NCBI GenBank assembly: GCA_963921825.1
Contig: OY997594.1
Coordinates: forward strand, 11,723,001 to 11,787,000
Length of the DNA: 64,000 bases
Direction: 5' to 3'
DNA from: Erodium maritimum
Taxonomy: Eukaryota > Streptophyta > Magnoliopsida > Geraniales > Geraniaceae
Below, piece by piece: positions 1-12,861 of this stretch. Position numbers and translations under genes: made by a program. The notes beneath the pieces were generated by a model. The model was given only the letters and a program-made list of their open reading frames with translations. It did no database searches and was not told the origin of the DNA. Each line of letters opens with the position of its first letter. Position 1 is the stretch's first letter.

Positions 1-66
1 CAAGTAGAAGTGTTATTCATCATTTATTTTTAATTTTGTGGTGTTAATTCATTCTAAACTTTGTAG

Positions 67-3000
67 GTCAGAGAAATCACTTCAATATGGCAGACGGATG
101 AGCTTAGACGCCACAAACCTACACCAGTAGATGAAGCTAGGTCAGGTAATTAAATTACTTTAGTCTTAGGATGTAATAACATTCCTGCTTTAGTTTTCTG
201 TCAGTGTAAATTGTTCATTTTGCCATCTTAGGCTTGAACATTGTGGAGCAGTCACTTTGGAAAGCAGTACCTCATTATTTGCGTCGTTTGAACAATGCCC
301 TGAAGAAGGTTCTTCTTCCAATCTCTTCCGTAGCCATTAGAATATTTAAGAATATTCTCACGCTTTCTAATTATCACATCGTTCTCTCTCGTTTTCTTCT
401 CTCAGCATACTGGAAAGCCGCTCCCGTTAACTTGTACACCTATAAAGTTTGGGTCTTGGATGGGAGGTGACAGAGATGGAAATCCTAATGTAACAGCAAA
501 GGTAAGGTTTCATGTATAAGTTTGGTTTGGAATGGTTTCCGTCTTTTCTTGAAATATGATTTGTGGACATAGTTATCTATTTATCATACATGGAGCAATT
601 TATGCATGTTACCTAAACTCTAAAATTTCTAATACAGTTACCGTACTAAACAAAAGCAAGATAGTTGAAAGTAAGGCTTTAATTATGAGTCAACCAAAAC
701 TTTAACTTGGTGATTTTATGGATACACAACTAGTGAGTTCTTACTAGTCTTTATGTTGCTTTAGGAATTGTGAAGAAGACGTTGATAAGTCAAACTAAAT
801 GGTTTGCTTTATTCCTTATTCCAAATGGATTTACAGATCCCGTAGTGTTATGAAGCATCTACATGTGGTTTAAGTTATCTCTATGCATTATCAATTTATA
901 CATAAACGGTTAACTTCTGGGTTTGTCCTGATGCTTACATGTCAAAAACCATTTTATTTTCTAGTTGTGTCTATCCTAATTACATTGGAAGCCTCTTGTA
1001 TGTTATTGAATTAAAATCGATTCCATTCTTACGCATTATTTGTTCTCCCAACCACATAAAGAAAGTAAGTTGTTTTATTTTATTGTTTCAGGTGACAAGG
1101 GATGTCTCTCTTTTATCTAGGTGGATGGCTATTGATCTCTACATCCGTGAAGTTGATAGTCTAAGATTTGAACTATCCATGAATCAATGTAGTAATGAAT
1201 TGTTAAGACTGGCACATGAAATTCTAGAAAAAGGTCAGTATATCTGATTTTTACCTTTCTTATAACTTTTATATTTAGCACTTTCTATTTGGTTGTTTGT
1301 ATCTAGTGTTAACTCATGACTGGACAATGTTTAACCTCTAGTATGGCAACATGTATCTATTCTGCCTCTTGATGAACTGCACTTATAGGGATAATTAATC
1401 TGGAAACAATTTTTGTCTCATTCTTCTTCTTCAAAACTAAAAGATAATGTCAATTGTGTTCTAATTCAATTGAAGTCAAACTAGTTGAATATGTAGTTGA
1501 GTACGACTTCTTAGTTGTTTATCAATGAGATCACTAAGACATATATTTCCTAAGTTTTTGTCCACTTCATGATTTATGGAGGGATGGTTTCTACTGATGA
1601 AGTTCATGGAATTCCAAATCTGTTCAGCTTCTAATAGACCGTGGTGGTTAAATTAATTATAGAAACTTCATCAGAGGACCGTCACGAGAGTTCTAGCTGG
1701 AATGAATCAAAGCTTCACAATCACCAAGCTGCAGGCCTTCCTACGCAACTTCCAGCTAGAGCTGATCTGCCCTCTTGCACTAGTAAGGATTTGGTTTTTG
1801 TCTGCTTAGTTTTTTGTATGGCAATTTAAGATTCTACAAGTTGCAAATACAAGCCCATCTTACCTTGAGCATTTAACGCTTATTTGCAAACAATGCTTAT
1901 AGAACTATTTGTTTCCCAAGAGAACCGGAGTGCATATATATGCGTAGGGTATACTGTAATCCAAAAACCCAAACATGTAAAACTTCTTTGTAACTAATGC
2001 TTATGAAACTCAGTATTTTCTAAGAAAGCTGGAATACATAATTAATATGTAGGGTATGTAGGTAATACAAAATCTGTAACGAACTTTTGTTTATTCACAA
2101 TTTCTTGTCTCGTGTCCTGTTCAATGAATCCATGTCATATTTGCGTGGTATGATTGTTTGTTTAATCAATTTGGAATGTAACTTCATGTAGAATGCAATG
2201 ATAGTGAATCCCAGTATCCCAAACTAGAGATTCCAAGGGCTGGGCTACTGAATCATCAGGTAAAGCCAGGATTTGAACCTGTTGTGCCAGATTTATATGG
2301 CTACTGCTCAATGCTTATTATTTCTACTCGATGCATCGTAGCTGAAGTATTGCCTAGCTTTCTTTGTTTTACTTTTCTTTTCATAGGACGCCCAGGATTC
2401 TACCAGCCAGAATTTCGGTTTTAGCAAGTCTAGTTCAAATGGCAGCATAGTTAATTCCGCTGGTCCTCAGCAACCTTTAACACCACGTTCTGCGGCTTCT
2501 AGTCAACTTTCTGCTCAGAAGAAACCATTTGCAGAAGCTCAGATAGGAAGGTCAAGCTTCCATAAGCTCCTGGAGCCAAGCCCACCTCAACGTCCTGGAC
2601 TCGCACCTTATAGGATTGTTCTGGGAGATGTGAAAGATAAGGTATTGCTTCACTACATAGCTGCACAAATTTTACCCAACTATGTCATTGTAATTAATTA
2701 TATCGTGAAGCTGGTACCTGATGTCAGTGTGTTCCTTTATTGCTGAAAAAAAACTATTTCTGTGGTTAAATTGAGGCAATGTTTCTTTTGAAGGAGGAGA
2801 GGGCCTCTCAATGGACTACTTCCATGTTTAGCCTTTTCTACTTGAAAAGATTTCTAATGGGAAATTTTAGGGAGAACAGTTTCAAACTTGTTTCTCTTAT
2901 ATTACATCAATGAAAAATAATTAGTTACTCTATTGGGGGTTAATTAGAGGCAAGGCTGTGGGTAAAGACAAACTCAGAAAGTAGTGCAGATATGAAGTGT

Positions 3001-6000
3001 GTTTTCTTAAGAAGATTGTGTACATATGCACTAAGATGGTGGTGTAATCAATGAAAACTAGATACCTGCCTTACTTACTAGATTGGTGCGTACGAGTCTC
3101 TAGTCTGCCTACATTATCAATACACAATCTACTAACTTTAGATGTTTACTACTTTTACTTTTAGACCTTAGTGTTTTTCATAAATAATCTTGTTATGGTA
3201 ATCGACATCTAGGGAGTCGAATAATCAATGACATGCCTTCAACTAAAAGCACTAAGAGGTCAAGTAATGAAAGCATTTTCTTGTAAAATTTGATTGGAGT
3301 GTATAAAGTAAGCAATAAAAAAAGATTCATGGAAAAGTATAAACATTTATGGTTTATGGAGCTTGATGTGTGGCAACTGCAAATTGTTAACAGGTTCTCT
3401 GAGCAGGTGACAAACCAGTATTCTAGTTTTATGCTAGAACAGGTAAGGATGGGGTGATCCTTTAGTGTATTGTTTTTTGACGAGTGCTTCCTATTTGACA
3501 TATTTGTTATAAATGCTTCATATTTTTTTCAGTCTACTTCTAGGTTATTATTCAGGAAGGTCAAATCTTTAATCTTCTGATTCAGATTCAGTCAATCAAC
3601 TTTTTGTCTTCTATAATTGATGAGATTTTAAACTTTCTCTCTGTTTCAATTGAGTTCAGCTTATGAAGACACAGAAACGGCTGGAACTTCTTCTTGAGGA
3701 TCTCCCTTGTGATTATGATGCTTGGGATTACTATGAAACAACAGAGGAACTTTTGGAACCACTGCTTCTATGCTATGAGTCTTTGGTACTCAACTTCCTT
3801 TTCACCCTTGCAACTATCTTGGATTGTATGTATACATGTCTGAGAAAACAAGAAAAGAGAATTTTCTGGCGCTGGATTTGATACTGATACAACTTCAATA
3901 TTTTCCAGCAATGGTCTGGATCTGGTGTGCTTGCTGATGGCCGACTTGTTGACCTAATCCGTAGAGTAACTACATTTGGCATGGTGTTGATGAAGCTTGA
4001 TTTACGTCAGGTAGGAATTGTTTTGGTTTTACAACCTGCACCATTCGTATCCAAGTGTTATTTAGCCACTACATTTTGGATGTGCAGGAATCTAATAGAC
4101 ATTCTGAAACATTGGATGCCATTACAAGATACTTGGATATTGGTACATACAGTGATTGGAATGAAGATAAGAGGCTGGAATTTTTAACGAAGGAGTTAAA
4201 AGGAAAGAGGCCGCTCGTTCCACCTAATATAGAGGTAAAATAAATATGTTTTGACATCCTATTTGGTAAAGCTGAAGAGATATTTTTCTAAAGCCTTTTT
4301 GGGATCATTTACATAAATTCTTTGTATAGAAATGACAGTTATGATGGTTTTGGCAAGAATATCAACTTCAAATTTTTACCTCTCCTTTTGTTTGTGGTCA
4401 CTTAATGTAGTTAATTTACCACAGATTTTCTAGTTCGTATCATATGGTTCCCTAGTTGTGGTATTAATAAAAGGCTGACTTGTATTCATAAACGATTCTT
4501 TTTGTTGCTGCAGTACTTTTGGAAAATAATTTTATTCTAGAATTCAAGTGGGACGCCTTTTTCACTTTGTAGTTTTGATTGATACTCTTTGAGGCCTTTT
4601 TTAGGTGTTACGGTTATATCTATATTCTAATGATCCATTATGTTATTGTTTACTGAGTTACTTCTTGAATCAGCTGAGAATGGGCAGTTGTCACTATGAA
4701 AGAGTATGTTAAAGCTTTCCTAGGAATTCCCTTGTATAGAGTTTTCATTGTGCTGAATACCAATCCAATTTTTGTTTCCAGTGATACTACCTTCTTTTGT
4801 ACGGTTTTACACAATTTGATCTTTCCAGGTTGCTCCTGATGTTAAGGAAGTCTTGGATACCTTTCGTGTTGCTGCTGAGCTGGGAAGTGATTCACTTGGA
4901 GCTTATGTTATATCTATGGCCTCAAATGTATGAAAGAACTTCTTTTACTAGAATTCGAATTGTATATTGGAACTGTGTCACTAGTGCAAGTATTTTTGGG
5001 TGTATTATACATCTGTAATGTCATATAGAATGAAATGCTAATGTTATCCTTGGTAAAACATGCAGGCAAGTGATGTCCTTGCCGTAGAGCTTTTGCAGAA
5101 AGATGCCCGACTTGCTGTTAGTGGGGAGTTAGGTAGACCGTGTCCTGGTGGAACGTAAGTATAACACGACCAAATTCCTTTTACAGTGTGGTTGTACATC
5201 TAATATGTGCTTCATCTTGGGATATCATATTCATATCCATGTTGGGGGAATTCGGCATATTTCAAATGAACTTATCCATTTAATTTGCTTCATAGTGCAT
5301 TTGGATTAAGTGTATTTTCAACTTACTCGGCCATTTCTTCACCTTCTTTTTGGAAATTTCTTGGCCTGCTGTCATCTTATTTCCCTAGTTCTCACACCGA
5401 GATGCACATCTGTATTATGGATCCGCCAGACTCATTCTTCTCTATGTGATATCATTTGTAATAATCGTATAATACGCCCTTTTGAGTGTATTGATTAGTT
5501 TCAGGAGCATGAATTATAAAAATTCTCAAATTCCAGTCATAACTTGGCTAAAGGGTTAAACTGTTTTCACTATATATTTTGGAACAGGCTACGGGTTGTT
5601 CCTCTATTTGAAACTGTGAAGGACTTGAGAGAAGCTGGCTCAGCAATTAGGAAACTATTATCTATTGATTGGTACAGACAGCACATCGTTAAGAACCATA
5701 ATGGGCACCAAGAGGTATCTACTTCAACAACTCAAATTTTAAGGATTATTCTTGTCAAAACTTCTTGTTGACAGCTTATGATGATGGACAGGTAATGGTA
5801 GGGTACTCTGATTCTGGCAAAGATGCTGGACGTTTCACTGCTGCTTGGGAACTGTACAAGGCCCAAGAGGACGTTGTAGCTGCATGCAATGAATATGGTA
5901 TTAAAATTACCCTGTTCCATGGCCGTGGAGGGAGTATTGGTCGTGGAGGTGGTCCCACATATCTTGCCATTCAATCCCAGCCCCCTGGCTCTGTAATGGT

Positions 6001-6985
6001 GAGTTACACTGCAAGCTAGTTAAAACCTTAGATAGTTTGTTAGTAAATATCTGCCTAGATTTAATCTTTCTGTAGTTATCAAGATGTATTGAGTTAAACA
6101 CAGACATTTGAAATCATGCACCCTCCTGAATGGCACAATAAGTTGTAATTTGATTGGCAGGGCACACTTAGGTCAACTGAGCAAGGTGAGATGGTCCAGG
6201 CAAAGTTCGGGCTTCCTCAGACTGCTGTGAGACAACTTGAGATATACACAACAGCAGTGCTGCTTGCAACCATGCGCCCTCCTCAGCCACCCCGTGAGAA
6301 AAAATGGCGTGATGTCATGGAAGAGATCTCAAAGATCAGTTGTGAGAGTTACAGGAACACAGTGTATGAAAACCCAGAATTCATTTCCTACTTCAATGAA
6401 GCAACACCGCAGGCTGAACTCGGGTTCCTCAACATTGGAAGCCGACCCACAAGAAGAAAGAGTTCATCAGGAATTGGGCATCTTCGTGCCATTCCATGGA
6501 TATTTGCATGGACCCAAACCAGATTCGTTCTCCCAGCATGGCTTGGAGTTGGAGCAGGTCTGAAGGGTGCTTGTGAAAAGGGATACACCGAAGATTTAAG
6601 AGCAATGTACAGAGAATGGCCCTTCTTCCAGTCTACCATAGATCTCATAGAGATGGTGTTGGGGAAAGCAGATGTTCCTATAGCCAAGCATTACGATGAA
6701 GTGCTAGTTTCAGAGTGCAGGCAAAAACTGGGCGATGAACTGAGGAAGGAGCTTGTAACAACAGAGAAGACTGTACTGGTGGTTAGTGGACATGAAAAGC
6801 TATCAGACAACAACAAGAGCTTGAGGAGGCTGATAGAGAGCAGGCTGCCATATCTGAATCCCATAAACTTGTTGCAGGTAGAGATTCTGAAGAGGTTAAG
6901 GCGTGACGATGACAATGCCAAACTCAGAGATGCATTGCTCATCACCATAAATGGAATAGCTGCTGGGATGAGAAACACTGGTTAA
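67..6985 (+). CDS. PPC4: Bacterial-type phosphoenolpyruvate carboxylase, 3' part (15 exons)
   Basis: Carboxylates phosphoenolpyruvate to oxaloacetate in the cytosol; in plants the bacterial-type subunit is known to associate with plant-type subunits. Exons by reading frame and GT..AG sites: 67-145, 232-308, 406-501, 1092-1233, 1663-1782, 2192-2259, 2387-2641, 3660-3785, 3909-4010, 4088-4234, 4829-4927, 5066-5154, 5588-5714, 5792-5998, 6161-6985. They sum to 2559 nt (852 residues plus stop) without a frame break. Visible motifs are [13 protein letters not shown] (exon 3), [11 protein letters not shown] and [15 protein letters not shown] (exon 14), and [13 protein letters not shown] and [14 protein letters not shown] (last exon). 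Exons 5-7 encode a low-complexity Ser/Asn/Gln-rich insert, typical of the bacterial-type subclass. The C terminus is RNTG rather than the plant-type QNTG. The start and roughly the first fifth of the protein lie left of the window. No disabling change is seen. Confidence 0.96.
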
Positions 6986-7251
6986 GTAGACTTGCTCCAC
7001 AACAGCCTCCCACTACTGCACTTCTTTTCACTTTGCTATTATATATATTTATGCCCATTTCAATAACATCAAACTATTTGTTTGGAGACTAAAATTTACA
7101 ACTCTTGACATGGGCTCTGTAATAGTGTTTCTTATATTAAGATTTGGTATTGAATAATGTTTTTGCATCTTATAAACAGAAATATGTTATGTAACTGAAT
7201 AATTGCAGGGTACAAGCAATACGTAAAAAAAAAAAAACTTGAGAAGTTAAT
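6986..7251 (+). other. PEP carboxylase 3' UTR and intergenic spacer
   Basis: This A/T-rich stretch after the carboxylase stop holds several candidate polyadenylation sequences, such as the AATAA around 7153 and 7197, and a short A run near 7225. No reading frame or known repeat is seen. The gene is convergent with the minus-strand peptide gene that ends at 7456. Confidence 0.5.
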
Positions 7252-7440
7252 TTATTTTTTTTATCAGCAAGACAAATATTTAAATAAAATCTCTTTAGAT
7301 GACGAAAAGGAATACAAGACGGTGAACAGAGATCTAGTTACAGATCACACAAACTATCTGTAAGGATACAACTACAGTATAGATACAAACTGGAACACAA
7401 ATACACACATCTGTAAGGATACAACCATCTGAAAGCACAA
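7252..7440 (-). mobile_element. Short LINE-like 3' end fragment
   Basis: A T run followed by ATCAGCAA starts this stretch. The same junction begins the LINE derivatives at 8071 and, with TGATCAGCAA, 32526, so this looks like the 3' tip of a minus-strand LINE copy. It carries a short internal repeat (the ATCTGTAAGGATACAAC motif occurs twice). It would fall in the 3' UTR of the adjacent peptide gene. Boundaries are approximate. Confidence 0.35.
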
Positions 7441-7455
7441 CCTCAAGACGGAAGG

Positions 7456-7869
7456 CTAGCCATGGTTCTTAATAGGGGGTGAGGTGACCGTAGTGCTAGC
7501 ATAAGCTATCTTGGTGGTTGAGGTCTGAGGAGTCATCTGCACCGTCCCTGAGGGAGAACTATCTCCGGTTCCTGAACCATCTGTTCGCGATTCGCTCCCA
7601 CCTACGCCTATCTTTGTTCCTCCTCCTCCTCCATCTTCTGCGGGTCACAACATTAACTCTTTCATAAATACATACATGTTTTGGAATAATTAACACTTAA
7701 TCATATACCGGAAACATGAATTAAAGCTAGAGAGAATAATTAATCAATCACCGGCCAAAATTCTTGCAGCTAGAGTAGTGGGAGAGAAGTGAGTGATTGT
7801 GATGATGATCAAGAGAAAGCAGCAGATGAGCAACAGGTGAATAGGATAGGCCTTACGATTGAGTGCCAT
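7456..7869 (-). CDS. Putative secreted-peptide precursor 1 (two exons)
   Basis: Exon 1 is 7869-7752 and exon 2 is 7637-7456, joined by a 114-bp GT..AG intron in phase 1; together they encode 99 residues. The N terminus has Lys/Arg then a long hydrophobic core (HLLLICCFLLIIITIT) and a likely signal-peptidase site near TTLAA, so the product should enter the secretory pathway. The second exon encodes EDGGGGGTKIGVGG, a Gly/Ser/Thr-rich hydrophilic stretch, and a C terminus ending SPPIKNHG. No cysteine is present after the signal peptide. A TATA box lies about 42 bp upstream of the ATG. The family is not recognised: it does not fit CLE, CEP, IDA or PIP consensus ends. It pairs with the gene at 26863-27205, which has the same exon-1 length, intron phase and exon-2 start. 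I infer a peptide-hormone-like precursor; function is unknown. Confidence 0.7.
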
Positions 7870-7910
7870 GTTGAAACCTTGTTCCTTCTCCTATGGCTTC
7901 ATTGAGAGGA

Positions 7911-7917
7911 TTATATA
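7911..7917 (-). promoter_or_regulatory. TATA box of peptide gene 1
   Basis: Read on the minus strand the sequence is TATATAA in a CAAATATATAATCC context, 42 bp upstream of the ATG at 7869. That would place the start of transcription within about 20 bp of the ATG. Only about 150 bp of original upstream sequence separates it from the LINE insertion at 8071. Confidence 0.55.
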
Positions 7918-9570
7918 TTTGAGGAAGATAAGATGTAGCTGTGCCGGATCAATTTCGCGTATTTGTAACTATAAAAGTCAAGCAGTTTGAAGTCTCTTCT
8001 ACCCGAAATTACAAAGAAATGTTTAAGTGTGAACAGACTGACTTTAGTGTTTATTTTCTTTTTAATTTGTTTTTTTATCAGCAATTTTTTTATAAAAATC
8101 AACAATTACAAAGTGTAGCTGATGGTCAAGGACAAGCCGTCAAACAACCTTACAACCAACAGGAGCACTGGCTAAAAGCACTGTCTCAAACTACCACCCA
8201 ACAAAGGATGAACCGAAACACATTACAACCAAAAGGTCTTAGAACCTAGATATTCCTAACATGAAGAACCTGATATTACAATCATCAAACAGAAACAAAC
8301 AACCCAGGGCCAAGCCCAACTAACCACAACCTAGGCCCAACCAGGGGCAAACTAAACAGAGGCAACCAGGCCAAAAATCAACAGAACAAAACCCTAAAAT
8401 CAATAAACCAACAAACGATCTTCCCGACCTCGAGCCCTGCGCGCACCAGAACCCAGTCTGAACCCGTTTGAAAACCTAACAGCTCCACGCGTCGAACACG
8501 TCCGGTCACCACCGACCGGACCTAAACCCACAACTGACGCGAGGTGAAGAGGAGAAGACGAAAGAACTCCGACCATCACCCCAAACCAAAACACCGAGTT
8601 GCACTCACAACCAAATACTCCATCCCACACTTGACCCAAATCCAAACTATATGCCTCAGATAAAAATGATCTTCCTCCACCCAAGAACACCAACCTATTA
8701 CCCAGAATCCCGAAAGAAAGGATACCAGGAAAAATCTACCCCTCCCTCAGACGAACCAGAACAAGACCCCCAAATCTTACCCACATATCTTCCACCCGCC
8801 GTTAGGCCTAACCCCAACCATGACCAACACCATTAGTTGAGCCTCGTCCAGAGAAGTAGAGGAAGAAAGGAAGAAGGGAGTAGATGAAAAGGAGGGGTGA
8901 ACCGATCGAAAAGGGGAAAGGGGGAGAAAAGTGAACTAGATCTAAAACTCTCAAATCTAATAGAGATCCCGACGGTGGCCTACACCACGCCGCCGACCCA
9001 TGGGGAGAGATCCCGTTCCAGAGAACGAGATAAAATAGATATGCCTCGGGAGAAGTTAATGAGTAAAGAGAGAAAGTATTACCGGAGTCGATGACGAGAA
9101 TCAAGCGTGTAGGGGTGGAGAGAAGCAGCTACCGCACCAACATATCTGACGCCCCGAAGAGAAACAAACCACCCACAGCTCCGCGAACTCCACACCAAGG
9201 CCAACTCTGACCTAAACCCCTCGTCGTTCCGACGAGGCCCGGGCACCCCCGAGAACAGATGTAGAGGAAGAGGAACTGGAGCAAGGAGCCTTGTAAAACC
9301 CCGCTCTTTCAAAAAGGGTATCAATTTGAAATAGGATACGTCGGGGTGGATTTTTGCAACGGGTGAATTTTGAGAAGAAAAATCAAATATATATATAAAT
9401 AAAGGAAAGAAGAAAGAGATAGAGAGTTGGGTTGGGCAAGTCTGGGCCAGTGTTGGGCCACCTGAAGATCTGCCCGAGCCCAGTAGCGCGAGGCCCAGTT
9501 CGCGTGCAACCCTACCCCAAAACGCGACCGTTCGCGTTTCAGTCTGGACACACACTTCGAGGCGCAGCCT

Positions 9571-9573
<3 letters not shown>

Positions 9574-9615
<42 letters not shown>
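9574..9615. repeat. (CT)n microsatellite
   Basis: About 21 uninterrupted CT units inside the solo LTR. Confidence 0.95.
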
Positions 9616-9617
<2 letters not shown>

Positions 9618-11389
9618 GTCTCACCCTCTTCAGATCCAAACCCACCGCCGGCGTCTCCTTTGCGAAGCTCACCGGAGCTTCCTCCCCCTCTTCTCCTTCT
9701 GTTACCTCACCTTCACCCTCGTCTCCACCCTCTCAGTTGCGCTCACACGAGGTTGCTCTCAGTTCGCAAGTAGAGCTCGCGCGCGAACTCGAACCAACGC
9801 CGCCGACGGGAGTTTCGAGCTCGCCGTGAGCATCAGAGACGGTGGAGGCCCGCCTCGATACTTCTCACGCTGTCCCTCTTCTTCCCCGACCTCGTATCGA
9901 CCAGATTTCCCCTTTTCCGTGCTCGATTCGGGTGTTTTCAGCCAGTACCACCGCCGACGAGTTTTCCCCGCCAGATATGTTGTGAGGAGGCTCAGGACCA
10001 GATTTCCGAGCACCGCGACCACCCACGGCGTCGCCAGAAGCTCCACGACCTCCACCATCGTTTTTCCCTCTCCCATCGAGCTCCCTAACGCCGTAGAGGG
10101 CGGCCGGAGCAGTCGAGCTCGCCGGAGCTGGGACGAGCTCAACCCCGAGATAGGGCAGGCCTTGGGCCTAGGAAGGAGGACTGGGCCAGGAGCAGGCCTT
10201 GGATTAGAAGAGTCTTGGGCCAGAAGATGGATCAGACATGACGGACTGGGCCAGGCCCAGGTCTAAGGGCAGGCTCTAGATCCGGGCTGGAGCCGGATCT
10301 GGTTTGGGTCCGGGTCGGGTTTGGACCGGTTCCGGGTCAAGTCCGGGTTCTGGCTTCTGGATCCTGGTCTGGGCTTGGATCCGGGTCAACCCAGCTTTAA
10401 ATAAAATTATTTTGTTTAAATTCAGATTTAATTATTGGATTCTATTAATTCAAGGTGAGTATTTTAAAGGACAATTTTGGATAAATCAGTGGACCTTTGG
10501 GCAATTACCGGTTTTGATTGGACTTTGTCTTTGTCAAACCTAGACGGGACTTCGCCCGAGCACAAGGGCTTGAACCCGAGCTAGAAGAACGAAGATCATG
10601 CCGGAACCCGTGTGAAGAACGGAGTTGTGACCACTCGAGTTTTTCATCAGAGTATTATTAGAGGAAGACCACAAGGTAGGGAAAGTCTTAACTTCTTATT
10701 TAAATGTTTAGTATGCATGTTAGGATAATAAAATCAGAAAGGTCCTAGAATTGCCTATAGGATGCGAATAACTAGAATAATCGTCTTTCAATTATTAATA
10801 ACCGGAAGTGTCTAGAATGCATGTTTAGGATGAAGATAACTAGTGTAATTCGCTTTCAATACTTGGGTTTTGATTTACTGGTAGAGAGGCTGTGAAGAGC
10901 TCTCCGATTAGTTGTATGCTAGGTTCACATGCTTGGTTGCTCGTTATTAGGACAAGTAAGGGTCTAATGAAACTAGTTACCTTATATGATTGAATGTTCA
11001 ATTGATCGTTCACATGATTGTTGACTGGTGGAATGTTTACTTGGTTGATTGAGTGATTGTTTTGATAAATTGTGGTTTGAACGGATGATCGAGTATGACT
11101 GGTTGTGCCAAGGGGTACAATCAGGTGATCGATGTACCGATGGTTCGTGACAGGTAAGTATACGATAAGTATGGAATGGTGTTGGATGTCTTCGTTGCGA
11201 TGAAAGTGTGTTCCGATGTGTGTTGATTGATGGATGAATGATAATGCTTGTTCCCTTTATTCTTATTCTAGAAATGTATGCTTGTTCGTTTGTTTGTCTG
11301 TTTGCTTGCTTGGTTCGGTACTACACCGGGGGGGGGGGGGGGTAATCCGGTGCCGTTGTGGTGGTTGGAGTTGGACAGATACAGTGAGT

Positions 11390-11620
11390 GATGTGAGGAG
11401 CCTATGGCTCGGCAGATCCTGCGGGATATATTGAGTGATGTGAGGAGCCTGTGGCTCGGCAGATCCTACGGGATATTGATTGATTATTGGAGCCTGAGAG
11501 CTCGGCAGATCCTAAGGGATATTGAGTGATGTGAGGGGCCTAAGGGCTCGGCAGATCCTACGGGATATTGAGTGATGTGAGGGGCCTAAAGGCTCGGCAG
11601 ATCCTACGGGATATTGAGTG
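11390..11620 (+). repeat. Tandem repeat in LTR, about 42-bp unit
   Basis: Five or six imperfect copies of a unit containing GCTCGGCAGATCCT and GGGATATTGAGTG. The same units occur in opposite orientation at about 59590-59760 in the related solo LTR, so the array belongs to this LTR family. Confidence 0.85.
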
Positions 11621-12861
11621 GGATTACTTCATGAGAGATGGTTTCTGAGGTTTCACCCAAGAGTGTGTGTGTCCTACGGGAGCACTATCTTGGTTCCCTA
11701 TGACTATGGCCCTTTGGACACATTTTCGAGAATACCGAAGATGAGTATCCCCATGGGATGGTTTCCGGTACTCCGACGTATGTGTCTCCTCCGAACCGAG
11801 GGAAAATCTGATATGATATGAATACTCTAGTGGATCGGGTTATGGGAACCGAGGTGACACTAGAATTTATTCATAGATCGGAGGCTTGAGAAAGCAAGTG
11901 GTTGGCGTGATAACAATTGATCCTTTTTAATCGTTATGATACTTTATATTGATTATTTATGGAACCTTTCCAGTTAACGTTATCTTGTTTATATATTATT
12001 TCTTCGCACTTATCTTATTCTATTTTTGTTACTCATTATTCCATTGTTAATCGTATTTTTACTGTTATTTGAGTTATCTGCTTACCCAGTACAGTATTGA
12101 CCTAAGGGTTGAGTTGTTAAGGTTTTTCCTACTGAGCGTAAGCTCATCCCCCTTTGGTTTTCTTACTGTTTTACAGGCATAGCTGATGTCTAGTGAGTTC
12201 GAGGCTCGGGGCTTTTGGACATCTTGGGGTTGATCTTAGAGTTATGTTGGTCTTGTGTTTTAAACATGATTTATTTGACTCTTTATGTTGAGCTGTGACT
12301 CATTGGAAGTTTTGGAACTATTTTACATTGTTGATCTCAGAGAGTTTATCTTGATATTACAAAGGTTTTGGTAGTTAATTATCGCTTGTCTACTTTTAAT
12401 TCTGGTCACTTCTCGAGTCCGGTCAATACCGTGACAAGCCTCCACAAAGAGAAGTCACCAACCGACGGAGACGAGGAGCCAAAATACCGATCTAAACCCA
12501 TATCTCGTCATCCACCCAAAGTAGAAGAAACGACCCACTCCGGTTATGGAGTTATCGGCATCGAAGGAGGCCGGACAAAGGTCACCGGAGAGAGAGGAAG
12601 CAACACCGAGAAAGAGAGGCTGGGGAAAGCGTAGAACCATCAGTGACTTTCATGGCTACTACCATGAGAGTCACCAGCGGCGACCAGAAGACAAGGGCGG
12701 CGAGGAAGAAAGGTTTGAAGAGGAAAAGTCTAGAGAGAATTCAGAGACTCTCTCTCTAGACATTTTTTTGTACATATATTTTCTTTTTAATTTGTAATTG
12801 TGCGTTTTCCTTGTAAATCCTAGCGGGGGAGGTTGGACGTACGAGTGGTACCTACATATGA

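Larger units (their letters stand above)
9292..12436 (+). mobile_element. Solo LTR of a Ty3/gypsy (Tekay/Del-like) element
   Basis: The element begins TGTAAAACCCCGCTC, ends ACCGTGACA, and is flanked by perfect 5-bp duplications AGCCT (9287-9291 and 12437-12441). The 3145-bp unit has no gag, pol, primer site or polypurine tract, so it is a solo LTR left by LTR-LTR recombination. It contains a CT microsatellite, a tract rich in GGGTC/CCGGGT words (about 10150-10400), a 42-bp tandem array, and near its 3' end the inverted-repeat motif TGAGCGTAAGCTCA. Its inverse relative lies at 58752-61819. Internal reading frames are not considered genes. Confidence 0.88.
8071..12776 (-). mobile_element. Non-autonomous LINE derivative, interrupted by a solo LTR
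   Basis: The insertion is flanked by perfect 19-bp copies of TATTTTCTTTTTAATTTGT (8052-8070 and 12777-12795). It starts on the left with a T run and ATCAGCAA, the complement of a LINE 3' tail. The right side is a CT-rich 5' leader when read on the minus strand. After removal of the nested LTR and its 5-bp duplication the element is about 1.55 kb. It has no endonuclease or reverse transcriptase, so it must have been mobilised in trans. A similar-sized relative stands at 32526-34045. Confidence 0.75.

Noticed and set aside
9079-9672. A 197-codon minus-strand frame with a run of Arg-Glu dipeptides
   Set aside because: It spans the left border of the solo LTR and is driven by the CT microsatellite and GC-rich composition; there is no domain and it crosses a transposon junction.
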